Shown here one piece after another: positions 1-8,999 of a DNA stretch of 64,000 bases (the stretch's first letter is position 1; every line of letters starts with the position of its first letter). A model generated the notes under the pieces. It ran no database searches and had not been told where the DNA came from. It worked only from the letters and a program-made list of their open reading frames with translations. Position numbers and translations under genes: made by a program. The DNA is from Enterocloster hominis (ex Liu et al. 2021). Lineage in GTDB: Bacteria; Bacillota; Clostridia; Lachnospirales; Lachnospiraceae. The DNA is taken from positions 1 to 64,000 of the forward strand of contig JACRTJ010000022.1 in the NCBI GenBank assembly GCA_014385265.1, read 5' to 3'.

Positions 1-69
1 CTTTTGCGTGCTGTCAAGGGTGGCGGAAGTCTGCCCCAGACTAAAATATCTGCAATTTTCAAGGTTCAT

Positions 70-98
70 CTGAGTCTTTTTCTTTTGACTCAGTTTTT
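70..98 (+). terminator. Rho-independent terminator-like hairpin
   Basis: A 7-bp inverted repeat (CTGAGTC at 70-76 and GACTCAG at 87-93) is followed at once by five T residues. This fits a + strand terminator for a gene ending just left of the window. The stretch 1-324 otherwise shows no gene I can support: the open frame through it spans this hairpin and has no ribosome-binding site or recognisable protein. Confidence 0.5.
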
Positions 99-324
99 CA
101 TAGTTTACTTGACACTACCAAGAATGATACATGAATGGCAGCCCATGATCCTCATGATGGCGTGCGGCAGAGGCGGGGCCATACTGTTTTTATCATTTTA
201 TCATACAGGCCGCAGGCTGAACAGATGGAAACATTTCAAAAACGTTACGCTTTTATTAATTCTTCTGCGGGCACTTGTGTGGATTCCGGGCGGATGTTAG
301 AATGAACGCAGGATGGTGATCAGA

Positions 325-1409
325 ATGAGAAAATGGATCATAAATATGGGGATTCTGACAGGGATCTGGCTGACTCTGGCCGGCTGTGGGGCTCCCAAAG
401 CCCAGGTAATCATGGAGGCGGAAACGGCAGCTGCGGATGGGACAGAGACCCAGGCTGGACAGGAGCTGCTGGGAGATCCAAAGGAGAGGGCAGAGGAAAC
501 GGTTTCTTTTCTGGAGCAGTTTGAGAGCAGCCTTTCCTTCCAGGATATGGACCGGGAAAGGGCAGCTGCTTACGGCGGTCCCCTGGAGGATTCTTACGCG
601 TTTTACGGACGTGAAACAGAGGACGGGGCAGAGGCTATGTCCTGGGGATCAAAATACGGAAGGAGAGCCTTCTGGACGGGCTTACGGTGTATGGAGAGGA
701 CGATCATATGGAGGCAGTGATCCAGAATGACCAGGACGGTGGCTATGATACCGTTTATGAGCTGGATGGCATATCGGTATTTCTTTCGGGTTCATCCCAG
801 AATGGGGTTTTAAATGAGGTCCTGTATCTGCAGCCGGAGGATCTGGAGACGCCGGAGGAGCTTTTAAATGCCTTTGACCTGGGATACTGCCATGGAGCCG
901 CAGGTGCAGCCTATGTCCGGGATGTGCTGGAGCGGCAGGTCCGCTTTACGCCGCCGGATACTGAGGCATACCTGGCAGTGGAGGTGGAACGGGACGGAGA
1001 GCTTTGCACAGAATACGTTCCTCTGACAAGGGAGGAGGAGCGGGAGATCCTGGATTCCAAAGAACCGGTCCCTTTGGAGGACGGAGACAGACTGGAGTTC
1101 TTTGTGAGCCAGGAAACGTATGAGGAACAGGATATAGACGGTGGCGCGGTCACGGCTCCGGCCCTGCGGATCGCAGAGGAACGATGCGGGTTCCGGCCTT
1201 CTTATATTGAGCCAGATATGGACATAGAAAAGAAAGAGGAAACCAGAGAAGAGGCAGAGAAAGAGAACGAAGGGGAAGCCGGAGAAGAAACCGGGGAAGA
1301 AAATGAAGAAGCCAGAGAGGAAGCCGGAGAAGAGAGCGAAGAAGCCAGAGAAGAAGCCGGAGAAAGGGCCAGGGAGGCCATGGAAAATGGAGAAGCCGAT
1401 GGAGATTAG
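325..1409 (+). pseudogene. Putative lipoprotein, frameshifted by one base near 660
   Basis: The first part starts at ATG 325 and has a lipoprotein signal: charged start, hydrophobic core, then lipobox LAGC. That frame stops at 718-720. The next frame carries an uninterrupted continuation to 1409. Moving from the first frame to the second at about 658-662 (run GGAAGG) restores a smooth reading, WGSKYG followed by KESLLDGLTVYGEDD, which implies one missing base. The rejoined product would be about 361 residues, with an acidic tail of three 11-residue repeats. I do not recognise the family. It is probably exported and membrane-anchored. It overlaps the start of the downstream decarboxylase. The lesion may be a sequencing error, since both halves keep good coding character. 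Confidence 0.6.
1275..1373 (+). repeat. Three tandem 33-bp repeats coding for EAREEAGEESE-like units
   Basis: Units lie at 1275-1307, 1308-1340 and 1341-1373, each coding for an 11-residue Glu/Ala-rich unit in the frameshifted lipoprotein. The same bases read in another frame give a false Lys/Pro-rich N-terminal extension of the decarboxylase. Confidence 0.75.
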
Positions 1410-2949
1410 AAAAAATAGTTTATTGGAAAAATTAGAAAATTATGGAAAATCGGATTTTTATCCATTTCATATGCCAGGCCATAAAAGACAGGATTTTTTA
1501 AACGGTTTTCCGGATCCGTATTCCATCGACATTACAGAAATCGACGGTTTCGATAATCTGCATCATGCAGAAGGGATCTTAAAGGAGTCCATGGAGCGTG
1601 CGGCAGAGATCTATGGGGCGGACCAGACGTGTTATCTGGTAAATGGCAGCACCTGCGGGATCTTAAGCGCTGTCTGCGGCTCCACGGCCTGGGGCGGAAA
1701 GCTCCTTATGGCCAGAAACTGCCATAAGTCGGCGTATCACGGGCTGATCTTAAACCATCTGGAGCCTGTGTATGTGTATCCGTCTTATCTGGAGGGGCCG
1801 GGGATCAGCGGAGGAGTCTGTCCTTCGGATGTGAGAAGGATCCTGGAGCAGGATAAAAAGCGGGAGATCCAGGCGGTTCTGGTGGTCTCTCCCACTTATG
1901 AAGGCGTCGTATCGGACATTGCAGGGATCGCGGCAGCGGCCCATGAGCATGGGATCCCGCTGATCGTGGACGAGGCCCACGGCGCGCACCTTCCCTTTGG
2001 CGAAAGGGAAAACGGCTTTCCGGAGCCGGCGCTGTCCATGGGGGCGGACGTGGTGATCCAGAGCCTCCATAAGACGCTCCCATGCTTTACCCAGACGGCG
2101 GTCCTCCATATGAAGGGGGATCTGGCGGACCGGGAAAGGATCTGCCGGTATCTGGGGATGTTCCAGAGCTCCAGCCCGTCTTATGTTTTCATGGCGGCTA
2201 TGGAGCAGTGCATCCGGTTCATGGACGGGGACGGACGCCGGGAGATGGCGGCTTATGGAAAGCGGCTGGAGCGGTTTTTCCAGCAGGTAAAGGATCTTAG
2301 GAACTTAAAGGTACTGGACTGGGAGAAGATCGTGGAGGCAGATCATTCCAGAAAAGCCGGAGCAGCTCCCGGAACGATTTCTGTGTACGGCTGGGATCCC
2401 TCAAAGATCGTTATTTCCTGTAAGAGAGTCTGGTTTAAGAACGTCTCTGGGGAAAGGCAGCGGTTAAGCGGAGAGGCTCTGGGAAACATCCTGCGGGAGC
2501 GGTATCATCTGGAAATGGAGATGTGTGCGCCGGAATATGTCATTGGAATGACGTCGGTAATGGACACGGAGGAAGGACTTCTGCGGCTGGAAAAGGCCCT
2601 CTGGGAGCTGGATCAGGAGCTGGACACAGAGCCGGAAAGCGTTTCCGGCAGAACGGGGGAAGGCCATGGAGACAGAGGGCTTTCTGAGCTTCCACAGCCG
2701 CCTCTGCGGCTTTCTCCGGCGGAGGCCATGGAAATGCCCGGGATCAGGAAAAGACTGTCAGAAAGCGCTGGCAGCGTGTCACGGGAATTTATCTATCTGT
2801 ATCCTCCGGGGATCCCGGTCCTGGCTCCGGGAGAGGAGATCACAGAGGACGTTCTGGAGCGGGCAGCCTGGTATGAAGCTATGGGGCTGTCTGTCCAGGG
2901 CCTGGAGGACCCATCCCTTTCCAACATAATAACGGTTGCGGAAAAATAA
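1387..2949 (+). CDS. Orn/Lys/Arg decarboxylase family protein (fold type I PLP enzyme)
   Basis: A 520-residue aminotransferase-fold decarboxylase that would convert ornithine, lysine or arginine to the matching amine. Visible family marks are the N-terminal FHMPGHKRQ segment, the PLP-ring-binding DEAHGAH motif (Asp about residue 195) and SLHKTLP with the Schiff-base lysine near residue 229. The C-terminal small domain is present. ATG 1387 (or 1399) is preferred over the upstream in-frame codon at 1303, because 1303-1386 only reads through the repeats of the preceding gene and GGGAGG lies just before 1387. Position next to a nucleotide-kinase gene and holB resembles Bacillus yaaO-tmk-holB. The substrate cannot be told from sequence. 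Confidence 0.85.
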   Translation: MEKPMEIRKNSLLEKLENYGKSDFYPFHMPGHKRQDFLNGFPDPYSIDITEIDGFDNLHHAEGILKESMERAAEIYGADQTCYLVNGSTCGILSAVCGSTAWGGKLLMARNCHKSAYHGLILNHLEPVYVYPSYLEGPGISGGVCPSDVRRILEQDKKREIQAVLVVSPTYEGVVSDIAGIAAAAHEHGIPLIVDEAHGAHLPFGERENGFPEPALSMGADVVIQSLHKTLPCFTQTAVLHMKGDLADRERICRYLGMFQSSSPSYVFMAAMEQCIRFMDGDGRREMAAYGKRLERFFQQVKDLRNLKVLDWEKIVEADHSRKAGAAPGTISVYGWDPSKIVISCKRVWFKNVSGERQRLSGEALGNILRERYHLEMEMCAPEYVIGMTSVMDTEEGLLRLEKALWELDQELDTEPESVSGRTGEGHGDRGLSELPQPPLRLSPAEAMEMPGIRKRLSESAGSVSREFIYLYPPGIPVLAPGEEITEDVLERAAWYEAMGLSVQGLEDPSLSNIITVAEK

Positions 2950-3035
2950 GGGTTTATGTTACAATGTCAGTCAGTTGGGCCAATATTGCAGCATGGCTCC
3001 AGGATTGTACAGCAAAAGAGAACGGAGCGCAGAAA

Positions 3036-3620
3036 ATGGGCAGGATCTTTTATATCATGGGCAAGAGCGCCACAGGTAAGGATACGGTATTTAAGGAGCT
3101 TTTAAAGCGGAGGCCGGAGCTTACGACGGTGGTTCCCTATACCACCCGTCCCATCCGGGAGGGAGAGACAGACGGGGTGGAGTATTTTTTTACTTCGTCA
3201 GAAAAACTGGAACAGTTTAAAAATTCCGGAAAGATCGTGGAGCTTAGGACGTATGAGACGGTCATGGGGCCGTGGAGCTATTTTACCATGGACGACGGCC
3301 AGTTTGATATCCATGGAGAAGGGGACTGTCTGATGATCGGGACCCTGGAATCCTATGAAAAGATGTGCCGGTACTACGGAAACGGGGCGCTGGTCCCGGT
3401 TTATATAGAGGTCCCCGACGGGATCCGGCTCCTTCGGGCCGTGAAACGGGAGGGAAAACAGAAAAATCCCAATTACAGGGAGGTCTGCCGCAGGTATCTG
3501 GCCGACGAGGATGATTTTTCTGAAGAGCTCCTTTCCAGGCTCCGGATCGGAAAACGGTTTTCCAACACAGACCTGGAGGCCTGTCTGGAAGAAATTTTAA
3601 AGGAAATGGAATCACACTGA
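3036..3620 (+). CDS. Guanylate-kinase-like P-loop nucleotide kinase
   Basis: A 194-residue protein with a Walker A loop (GKSATGKD) and the guanylate-kinase segment TTRPIREGETDGVEYFF, which in true Gmk binds the nucleotide monophosphate. The rest of the lid and C-terminal part is divergent. It would phosphorylate a nucleoside monophosphate in the cytoplasm, but GMP specificity is not proven. It sits between a yaaO-like decarboxylase and holB, where Bacillus has tmk (thymidylate kinase), so it may be a diverged paralogue in the same slot. ATG 3036 is chosen because the protein core begins there and GGAG lies about 8 bases upstream; an in-frame extension to 2964 looks non-coding. Confidence 0.72.
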   Translation: MGRIFYIMGKSATGKDTVFKELLKRRPELTTVVPYTTRPIREGETDGVEYFFTSSEKLEQFKNSGKIVELRTYETVMGPWSYFTMDDGQFDIHGEGDCLMIGTLESYEKMCRYYGNGALVPVYIEVPDGIRLLRAVKREGKQKNPNYREVCRRYLADEDDFSEELLSRLRIGKRFSNTDLEACLEEILKEMESH

Positions 3621-3671
3621 AAAATGTGATATAATAGAAGGAAGTTTCGATAAAAGATTGGAGGGATGGTT

Positions 3672-4679
3672 ATGCTGGAGGGTAAGGTTACAGGTTTTCA
3701 GGATATTCTTGGAAACGATATGGTCAAAGAGCATTTTAAAAAGGCCATCGAAAATCATAAAATATCTCACGCATATATTCTGACAGGCGAGGCTGGAATG
3801 GGGAGAAAATCCATCGCCAATGCATTTGCCATGACGCTCCTTTGTGAAAAAGGAGGCAATGAGCCTTGTATGGTATGCCATTCCTGCAAACAGGTCCTGG
3901 GGGGAAACCACCCGGATCTCATCTATGTGACCCACAGCAAGCCGGGGAGCATCGGCGTGGACGATATACGGGAACAGATCAACGATACCATCATGATCCG
4001 GCCGTACAGCAGCTATTATAAGATCTATATTGTGGACGAGGCGGAGAAGATGACGGTACAGGCCCAGAACGCCCTTTTAAAGACCATGGAGGAGCCGCCG
4101 TCTTATGCGGTCATCATCCTGATCACCACCAACCAGGAGGAGTTCCTTCCCACGATCCTCTCCAGGTGCGTCCAGCTGAAATTAAAGCCCTTAAAGGATT
4201 TTACAGTGAAAAGCTATCTGACGGAGCATCTGGATATTCCGGAAAAGGAAGCGGAGATCTGCGCGGCCTTTGCCCGTGGAAATCTGGGAAAGGCCATCCA
4301 CCTGGCGTCCTCCGACGAATTTAAGGAGTTGTTCCAGAAAGTCATGAATATCGTGAAAAATGTAAGATCCATGGATATTGCAGTGCTTCTGGACTGTATC
4401 CGCGAGATCAAGGAAATGAACTTTGATATCGAAGAGGTGCTGGATCTGATGCAGCTCTGGTACAGGGACGTCCTTATGTTCAAGGTGACAAAGGATATGA
4501 ACCTGCTGATATTTAAGGATGAATATAAAATGATCAATGAACTGGGGGAAAAGGCTGACTATGCGGGGCTGGAGCAGATCCTCAGCGCCATCGACACGGC
4601 GCGGGCGAGACTGGAGGCCAACGTCAACCTGGAACTGGTGATGGAGCTTTTGTTCCTGACCATGAAGAACCCGTCGTAA
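3672..4679 (+). CDS. holB: DNA polymerase III subunit delta prime
   Basis: A 335-residue clamp-loader AAA+ ATPase subunit that helps load the sliding clamp during replication. It shows a P-loop region GEAGMGRKS, a zinc-binding cysteine cluster (C..9..C..2..C..2..C, about residues 55-70), the Walker B-like VDEAEKM and the sensor 1 region with SRC. The N-terminal phrase FQDILGNDMVKEHFKKAI is typical of DnaX/HolB proteins. Start ATG 3672 has GGAGGG ending six bases before it; ATG 3666 is too close to that site. It stands directly upstream of ricT, a conserved Firmicutes order. Confidence 0.92.
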   Translation: MLEGKVTGFQDILGNDMVKEHFKKAIENHKISHAYILTGEAGMGRKSIANAFAMTLLCEKGGNEPCMVCHSCKQVLGGNHPDLIYVTHSKPGSIGVDDIREQINDTIMIRPYSSYYKIYIVDEAEKMTVQAQNALLKTMEEPPSYAVIILITTNQEEFLPTILSRCVQLKLKPLKDFTVKSYLTEHLDIPEKEAEICAAFARGNLGKAIHLASSDEFKELFQKVMNIVKNVRSMDIAVLLDCIREIKEMNFDIEEVLDLMQLWYRDVLMFKVTKDMNLLIFKDEYKMINELGEKADYAGLEQILSAIDTARARLEANVNLELVMELLFLTMKNPS

Positions 4680-4689
4680 GGAGATAAGA

Positions 4690-5601
4690 ATGACAAAAGT
4701 AATCGGAGTCCGTTTCCGCAAAGCGGGAAAGGTATATTATTTCAGTCCGGGAGATGAGGAGATCAAAGCCGGACAGCATGTGATCGTGGAGACAGCCAGG
4801 GGCGTGGAATACGGCCACGTGGTCCTCGGAAGCCACGAGGTGGACGATAAAAAGGTGATCCAGCCCTTAAAGCCTGTGATCCGGATGGCTACGGCAGCCG
4901 ACGAGGAGATCGAGAGAAGGAATAAGGAAAAGGAGAAGGAAGCCTTTAAGATCTGTCTGGAAAAGATCAAAAAGCATGAGCTGGATATGAAGCTCATCGA
5001 TACGGAATATACCTTTGACAATAATAAGGTGCTGTTCTATTTCACAGCCGACGGAAGGATCGATTTCCGGGATCTGGTAAAGGATCTGGCATCTGTATTT
5101 AAGACCAGGATCGAGCTGCGCCAGATCGGCGTCCGGGACGAGACGAAGATCGTCGGCGGCATCGGGATCTGCGGAAGACCGCTGTGCTGCGCCTCCTACC
5201 TGTCTGAGTTTATCCCGGTGTCCATTAAGATGGCCAAGGAACAGAATCTGTCCTTAAATCCCACAAAGATCTCCGGCGTCTGCGGAAGGCTCATGTGCTG
5301 CTTAAAGTACGAGGAAGAGACGTATGAGGAGTTAAATGGGCGGCTTCCCAATATCGGGGATTATGTGACCACCGACGACGGCTTAAAGGGAGAGGTCCAC
5401 AGCGTCAGCATCCTAAGGCAGCTGGTGAAGGTGGTGGTCACCGTCAACGGAGATGAAAAGGAGATCCGCGAATATAAGGTGGATCAGCTGAAATTCCGTC
5501 CCAAGAGGAAAAAGGAAAAAATGAGCATCAGCGATGCAGAATTAAAGCAGCTGGAGGCTCTGGAGAAAAAAGAAGGGAAATCGAAGCTGGATGATAACTG
5601 A
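4690..5601 (+). CDS. ricT: PSP1/YaaT family regulatory iron-sulfur protein
   Basis: A 303-residue homologue of Bacillus YaaT (RicT), which with YlbF and YmcA forms a complex that promotes mRNA maturation, sporulation, competence and biofilm formation. The PSP1 domain covers most of the protein, with conserved cysteines in CGRPLCCASYL and CGRLMCCLKYEEE that in RicT carry Fe-S clusters. The C-terminus is charged and likely disordered. It begins 10 bases after holB and overlaps the next gene by 11 bases, so the three are likely co-transcribed. Confidence 0.9.
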   Translation: MTKVIGVRFRKAGKVYYFSPGDEEIKAGQHVIVETARGVEYGHVVLGSHEVDDKKVIQPLKPVIRMATAADEEIERRNKEKEKEAFKICLEKIKKHELDMKLIDTEYTFDNNKVLFYFTADGRIDFRDLVKDLASVFKTRIELRQIGVRDETKIVGGIGICGRPLCCASYLSEFIPVSIKMAKEQNLSLNPTKISGVCGRLMCCLKYEEETYEELNGRLPNIGDYVTTDDGLKGEVHSVSILRQLVKVVVTVNGDEKEIREYKVDQLKFRPKRKKEKMSISDAELKQLEALEKKEGKSKLDDN

Positions 5602-6328
5602 TCTGATGGAAAATGAGCGGCTGGATGATCTTCAGAGAAACGGGCTGAAGATCATCCAGAAGACCGACGGCTTCTGCTTTGGAATGGACGCGGTGCTGCT
5701 TTCCGGGTTTGCATCAGTAAAGCCCGGAGAACGGGCGCTGGATCTGGGTACCGGGACCGGGATCATCCCCCTTCTCCTTTCGGCAAAAACAAAAGGAGAC
5801 CATTTCACTGGGCTGGAGATCCAGACAGAGATCATGAAAATGGCCCAGAGGAGCGTGGCCTTAAACGGCCTGGAAAAAAAGATCGACATCATACAGGGAG
5901 ACATTAAGGAAGCCAGCCGGATCTTCGGAGCGGCTTCCTTTGATGTAGTGACCTCAAATCCTCCCTATATGAACGATGCCCATGGCCTTAAGAACCCAGG
6001 GGATGTGAAGGCCATTTCCCGCCATGAGGTGCTCTGCACCTTAGAGGACGTGGTCCGGGAGGGAACGAAGGCGTTAAAGCCCGGAGGCCGTTTCTACATG
6101 GTCCACAGGCCCCACCGTCTGGCAGAGATCATTACGGTGATGAGGCAGTATAAGCTGGAGCCCAAGCGGATGAAATTTGTCCATCCCTTTGCAGATAAGG
6201 ACGCGAATATGGTCCTCATCGAGGCTGTCCGGGGCGGGGGAGCCTGGCTTAAGCTGGAACCGCCGGTGATCGTTTATAAGGAGCCGGGGGTCTATACGGA
6301 CGAGATCTATGAGATATACGGATATTAG
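5591..6328 (+). CDS. trmN6: tRNA1(Val) (adenine-N6)-methyltransferase family protein
   Basis: A 245-residue Rossmann-fold SAM-dependent methyltransferase. It has motif I LDLGTGTGIIPLL and the N6-adenine catalytic motif SNPPYM. Homologues (YabB/TrmN6) methylate A37 of tRNA-Val. The start at 5591 overlaps the end of ricT by 11 bases, suggesting coupled translation; ATG 5606 is an alternative with no better ribosome site. The next gene is rsmI, as in Bacillus. Confidence 0.87.
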   Translation: MITDLMENERLDDLQRNGLKIIQKTDGFCFGMDAVLLSGFASVKPGERALDLGTGTGIIPLLLSAKTKGDHFTGLEIQTEIMKMAQRSVALNGLEKKIDIIQGDIKEASRIFGAASFDVVTSNPPYMNDAHGLKNPGDVKAISRHEVLCTLEDVVREGTKALKPGGRFYMVHRPHRLAEIITVMRQYKLEPKRMKFVHPFADKDANMVLIEAVRGGGAWLKLEPPVIVYKEPGVYTDEIYEIYGY

Positions 6329-6396
6329 GAGCCGCGTCCGGGGGACATGGCGCCCCTGCCGGGGATAACAGAAACCGTCGGAAAGGAGATACAGAC

Positions 6397-7245
6397 ATGG
6401 CGGGAAAGCTATATTTATGTGCAACGCCCATTGGAAATCTGGATGATATCACCCTGCGGGTGTTAAATACATTAAAAGAGGTGGATCTGATCGCCGCAGA
6501 GGATACCCGCCACAGCATCAAGCTTTTAAATCATTTTGATATTAAAACGCCCATGACCAGCTATCATGAGTATAACAAGGTGGAGAAGGCCAGGTATCTT
6601 GTGGATAAGCTGAAGGAAGGGACCAACATTGCGTTGATAACTGATGCGGGAACGCCTGGGATCTCGGATCCCGGGGAGGAGCTGGTGAAGCAGTGCTATG
6701 AGGCCGGAATCGAGCTGACCTCCCTTCCGGGACCTGCCGCCTGTATCACGGCCCTGACTATCTCCGGCATGGCCACCAGGCGCTTTGCCTTTGAGGCCTT
6801 TCTGCCCCCGGATAAAAAGGAGAAGCAGAGGATCCTGGAGGAATTAAAGCAGGAGACCAGGACCATGATCCTCTATGAGGCCCCCCACCGGCTGGTCAGG
6901 ACCCTGGAGGAGCTTATGGAGGCTCTGGGGGACCGGAATATCACCATCTGCCGGGAGCTGACAAAAAAGTATGAGACGGCCTTCAGGACCACCTTTTCCG
7001 GGGCTCTGGCCCATTATGAGAACGAAGAGCCCAGAGGTGAGTGCGTCATCGTCGTAGAGGGGAAGAGCCTGGAGGAGATCGAAAAGGAAAAGGCAGCGGC
7101 CTGGGAGGACATGACGGTGGAGGAGCACATGGACCTGTACTTGGAACAGGGTATGGACCGGAAGGACGCCATGAAGCAGGTGGCAAAGGACCGGGGGATC
7201 AGCAAAAGGGATGTATACCAGGTGCTGGTGGAGAGAAAGCTATAA
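6397..7245 (+). CDS. rsmI: 16S rRNA (cytidine1402-2'-O)-methyltransferase
   Basis: A 282-residue tetrapyrrole-methylase-fold enzyme that 2'-O-methylates C1402 of 16S rRNA. Family marks are the N-terminal LYLCATPIGNLDDITLRVL, AEDTRHS, DAGTPGISDPG and LPGPAA, plus the C-terminal helical extension. AAAGGAG lies about 10 bases before ATG 6397. Its stop codon overlaps the predicted end of the convergent DUF3307 gene by six bases. Confidence 0.94.
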   Translation: MAGKLYLCATPIGNLDDITLRVLNTLKEVDLIAAEDTRHSIKLLNHFDIKTPMTSYHEYNKVEKARYLVDKLKEGTNIALITDAGTPGISDPGEELVKQCYEAGIELTSLPGPAACITALTISGMATRRFAFEAFLPPDKKEKQRILEELKQETRTMILYEAPHRLVRTLEELMEALGDRNITICRELTKKYETAFRTTFSGALAHYENEEPRGECVIVVEGKSLEEIEKEKAAAWEDMTVEEHMDLYLEQGMDRKDAMKQVAKDRGISKRDVYQVLVERKL

Positions 7246-8000
7246 CATCAAGGGAGCAGATGGTTTCTGGTTTTCTATCAGGAACAGGGTCAGTGCAATT
7301 GCGATCGCCGCACTGGCCAGGGTCCCTACTAAAAATTTTTCCGTAAAATCCAGGTCTTCAAACTGTTTATACCTTGCCAGGCTCTTGGCGGCCAGCACAA
7401 ATCCGATCGCCCCGGCTTCCCATATATGACCAGCATGGCAATGATCAGCCGTTCTAATTTTCCGATCATGCTTCCGGCGGAGGAATCATTGGATTTTGGT
7501 GAATCAGGATTTTTTTGAAGGGAAATAGATGCGGTAAGCATTTTTACAAATTGGGAAGCCGGGGTCAGAAGAAGGATTACCAGCAGCAGATAACGCATAT
7601 TCTGAAGAAGCGGGACTTGTATACACAGGGACTTGAAAGTTTCTGTAAGATTTTCGGGGAGATGGAAAAAACAGGATCCAGCGAGAATCGATGCGGTATG
7701 AATAAGCTGGCTGGTACAGAATGCAGTCAGCTGACTGCGGGGAGATATGTGATTTCTGGTATAATAGTGGAATGTAAGAACGTCGGTTATAAAGTGAGAC
7801 AGGATAATGAACATCCACGCGATGACTGCACTGGGAAATGAAACACATAGAATAAATATAAGTCCCAAAACAAGAGAATACATCCCAAAATGAGGGAGCA
7901 GGCATCTGAAACAGGGATGTTTTTTTACATCAGGGGAACCTGGCCATAGATGAAAGTCAGCAAGGAAATGTACGGATAAAATCAATAATAAAAGTGACAA
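7240..8000 (-). pseudogene. DUF3307 membrane protein, frameshifted near 7420
   Basis: A multi-pass membrane protein whose N-terminal half carries the DUF3307 pattern (HFLADF, then SHFITDVLTF after two membrane segments). The intact frame runs from TTG 8000, and its native-looking sequence breaks at the CCC run 7419-7421, where one base appears to be missing. Restoring it continues as EAGAIGFVLAAKSLARYKQF and a further membrane segment, ending at 7240, giving about 253 residues. TTG is supported by GGAGG lying in the last codons of satD, so translation is probably coupled. The function of DUF3307 proteins is unknown; they commonly pair with SatD-like proteins. Confidence 0.7.
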
Positions 8001-8002
8001 AA

Positions 8003-8884
8003 CTATACCTCCTTCATATTTGTATTCATTTCATATAACACGGTTAACGCCATGCTGCGTGCCCAATATATATTTCCGCTTTCTAATGAACGCGCAATGG
8101 TCTGTCTTTTTATAGAAAGGATTTTGGCTGCTTCAGTTGGGATCCCACGCTGCTTGCCGCCAGTGACAAAAAAGGCGTTCGGTTCTGTTTTTCTATAAAT
8201 ATCATTTCTGGCCCGGGCCGGTATCTGCCCGACTGAATCATCGGTTAAATTTATATGATCAAGAGGAAGTTCCCTGTCTGTTTTTGATATTTTATGATCA
8301 AAACAGCTTTTTTCAATTAATAACCGATTGAAAGCCAGAGAGTCATAGGGCCATTGAAAGTCATTTTTCAGGCAGAGCGGAAACAGAATTTCAGTGATGA
8401 GGAACAGCTGATTCTGGGTGATGCTCAGATTTTCAGTAACATTTGCAGCTCCTCCCATTAGTGTATTGAGCGTTCGATCATTTCTGGAGGCACTGTACAT
8501 CAGTACAGGATATCCCAATGTAGGGTCTGTGCAGCGGATCGCATTTCGTGCATTATGATAAACTTCGCCATCCTGACTGGTTGTTCCCCGGCCTTTCATC
8601 TGCAGGTTCCAGTTTCCGATCCCTATTCCGGCCCGGATCCTAACTGGATACAGCCATATGGAAAAAAATCTGTAAAATAAATAAGCAGATTCTCCTGTAG
8701 AAAATAATCCCTGTATTTCGTCTCCGGCACTGAATTCTACTGTACGCAGTATATCGCCGGAAAACGCCTTATTTAAAAAATCCAGAACCTGGATCATATG
8801 AGTCTGGATCAAAAAACGGTCTGAATCCGTATAGGATCTGGAATTTCTTAGATCTATAATTAATGCTGCATATTCCTGGGACAT
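8003..8884 (-). CDS. SatD family protein with C-terminal helix-turn-helix
   Basis: A 293-residue SatD-like protein. The N-terminal domain (ALIIDLRNSR, FSAGDEIQGLF, RIRAGIGIGN) has the layout of a nucleotidyl-cyclase-like fold, and the C-terminal segment from RGIPTEAAKIL through RQTIARSLESG reads as a helix-turn-helix, so it may bind DNA and ligand. It is followed two bases later by the DUF3307 gene, its usual partner. ATG 8884 is chosen over GTG/upstream codons because GAGGTG sits six bases before it. A good promoter and inverted repeats lie upstream. The biological role is not known to me; the name comes from a streptococcal acid-tolerance operon. Confidence 0.75.
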   Translation of the reverse strand: MSQEYAALIIDLRNSRSYTDSDRFLIQTHMIQVLDFLNKAFSGDILRTVEFSAGDEIQGLFSTGESAYLFYRFFSIWLYPVRIRAGIGIGNWNLQMKGRGTTSQDGEVYHNARNAIRCTDPTLGYPVLMYSASRNDRTLNTLMGGAANVTENLSITQNQLFLITEILFPLCLKNDFQWPYDSLAFNRLLIEKSCFDHKISKTDRELPLDHINLTDDSVGQIPARARNDIYRKTEPNAFFVTGGKQRGIPTEAAKILSIKRQTIARSLESGNIYWARSMALTVLYEMNTNMKEV

Positions 8885-8902
8885 CACAATCACCTCTTCA
8901 TG

Positions 8903-8931
8903 AGTATAACATTTTAGAAGTATAAAAGCAA
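8903..8931 (-). promoter_or_regulatory. Probable sigma-A promoter of satD
   Basis: Read on the minus strand: -35 TTGCTT (8926-8931), 17-bp spacer, -10 TATACT (8903-8908), about 20 bases upstream of the satD start. Confidence 0.65.
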
Positions 8932-8980
8932 CTGAATAAGGGTGCTATTTAAATATGCAGCTAAAATACGCTTCTAAAAT
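8911..8980. repeat. 10-bp inverted repeat flanking the satD promoter
   Basis: ATTTTAGAAG (8911-8920, inside the promoter spacer) and its exact complement CTTCTAAAAT (8971-8980) lie 50 bases apart, with a further partial copy CTAAAATACG at 8961-8970. The spacing suits cooperative binding by a regulator, perhaps SatD itself through its helix-turn-helix. Confidence 0.5.
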
Positions 8981-8999
8981 ATGAGGCAGGATCTATGAT

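Noticed and set aside
4..300. 98-residue open frame at the left edge
   Set aside because: It runs through a terminator-like hairpin at 70-98, has no ribosome site at its first codons and no protein-like pattern I can recognise.
1303..1386. Lys/Pro-rich N-terminal extension of the decarboxylase
   Set aside because: It is the 33-bp repeats of the preceding gene read in another frame; the family normally starts near 1387-1399.
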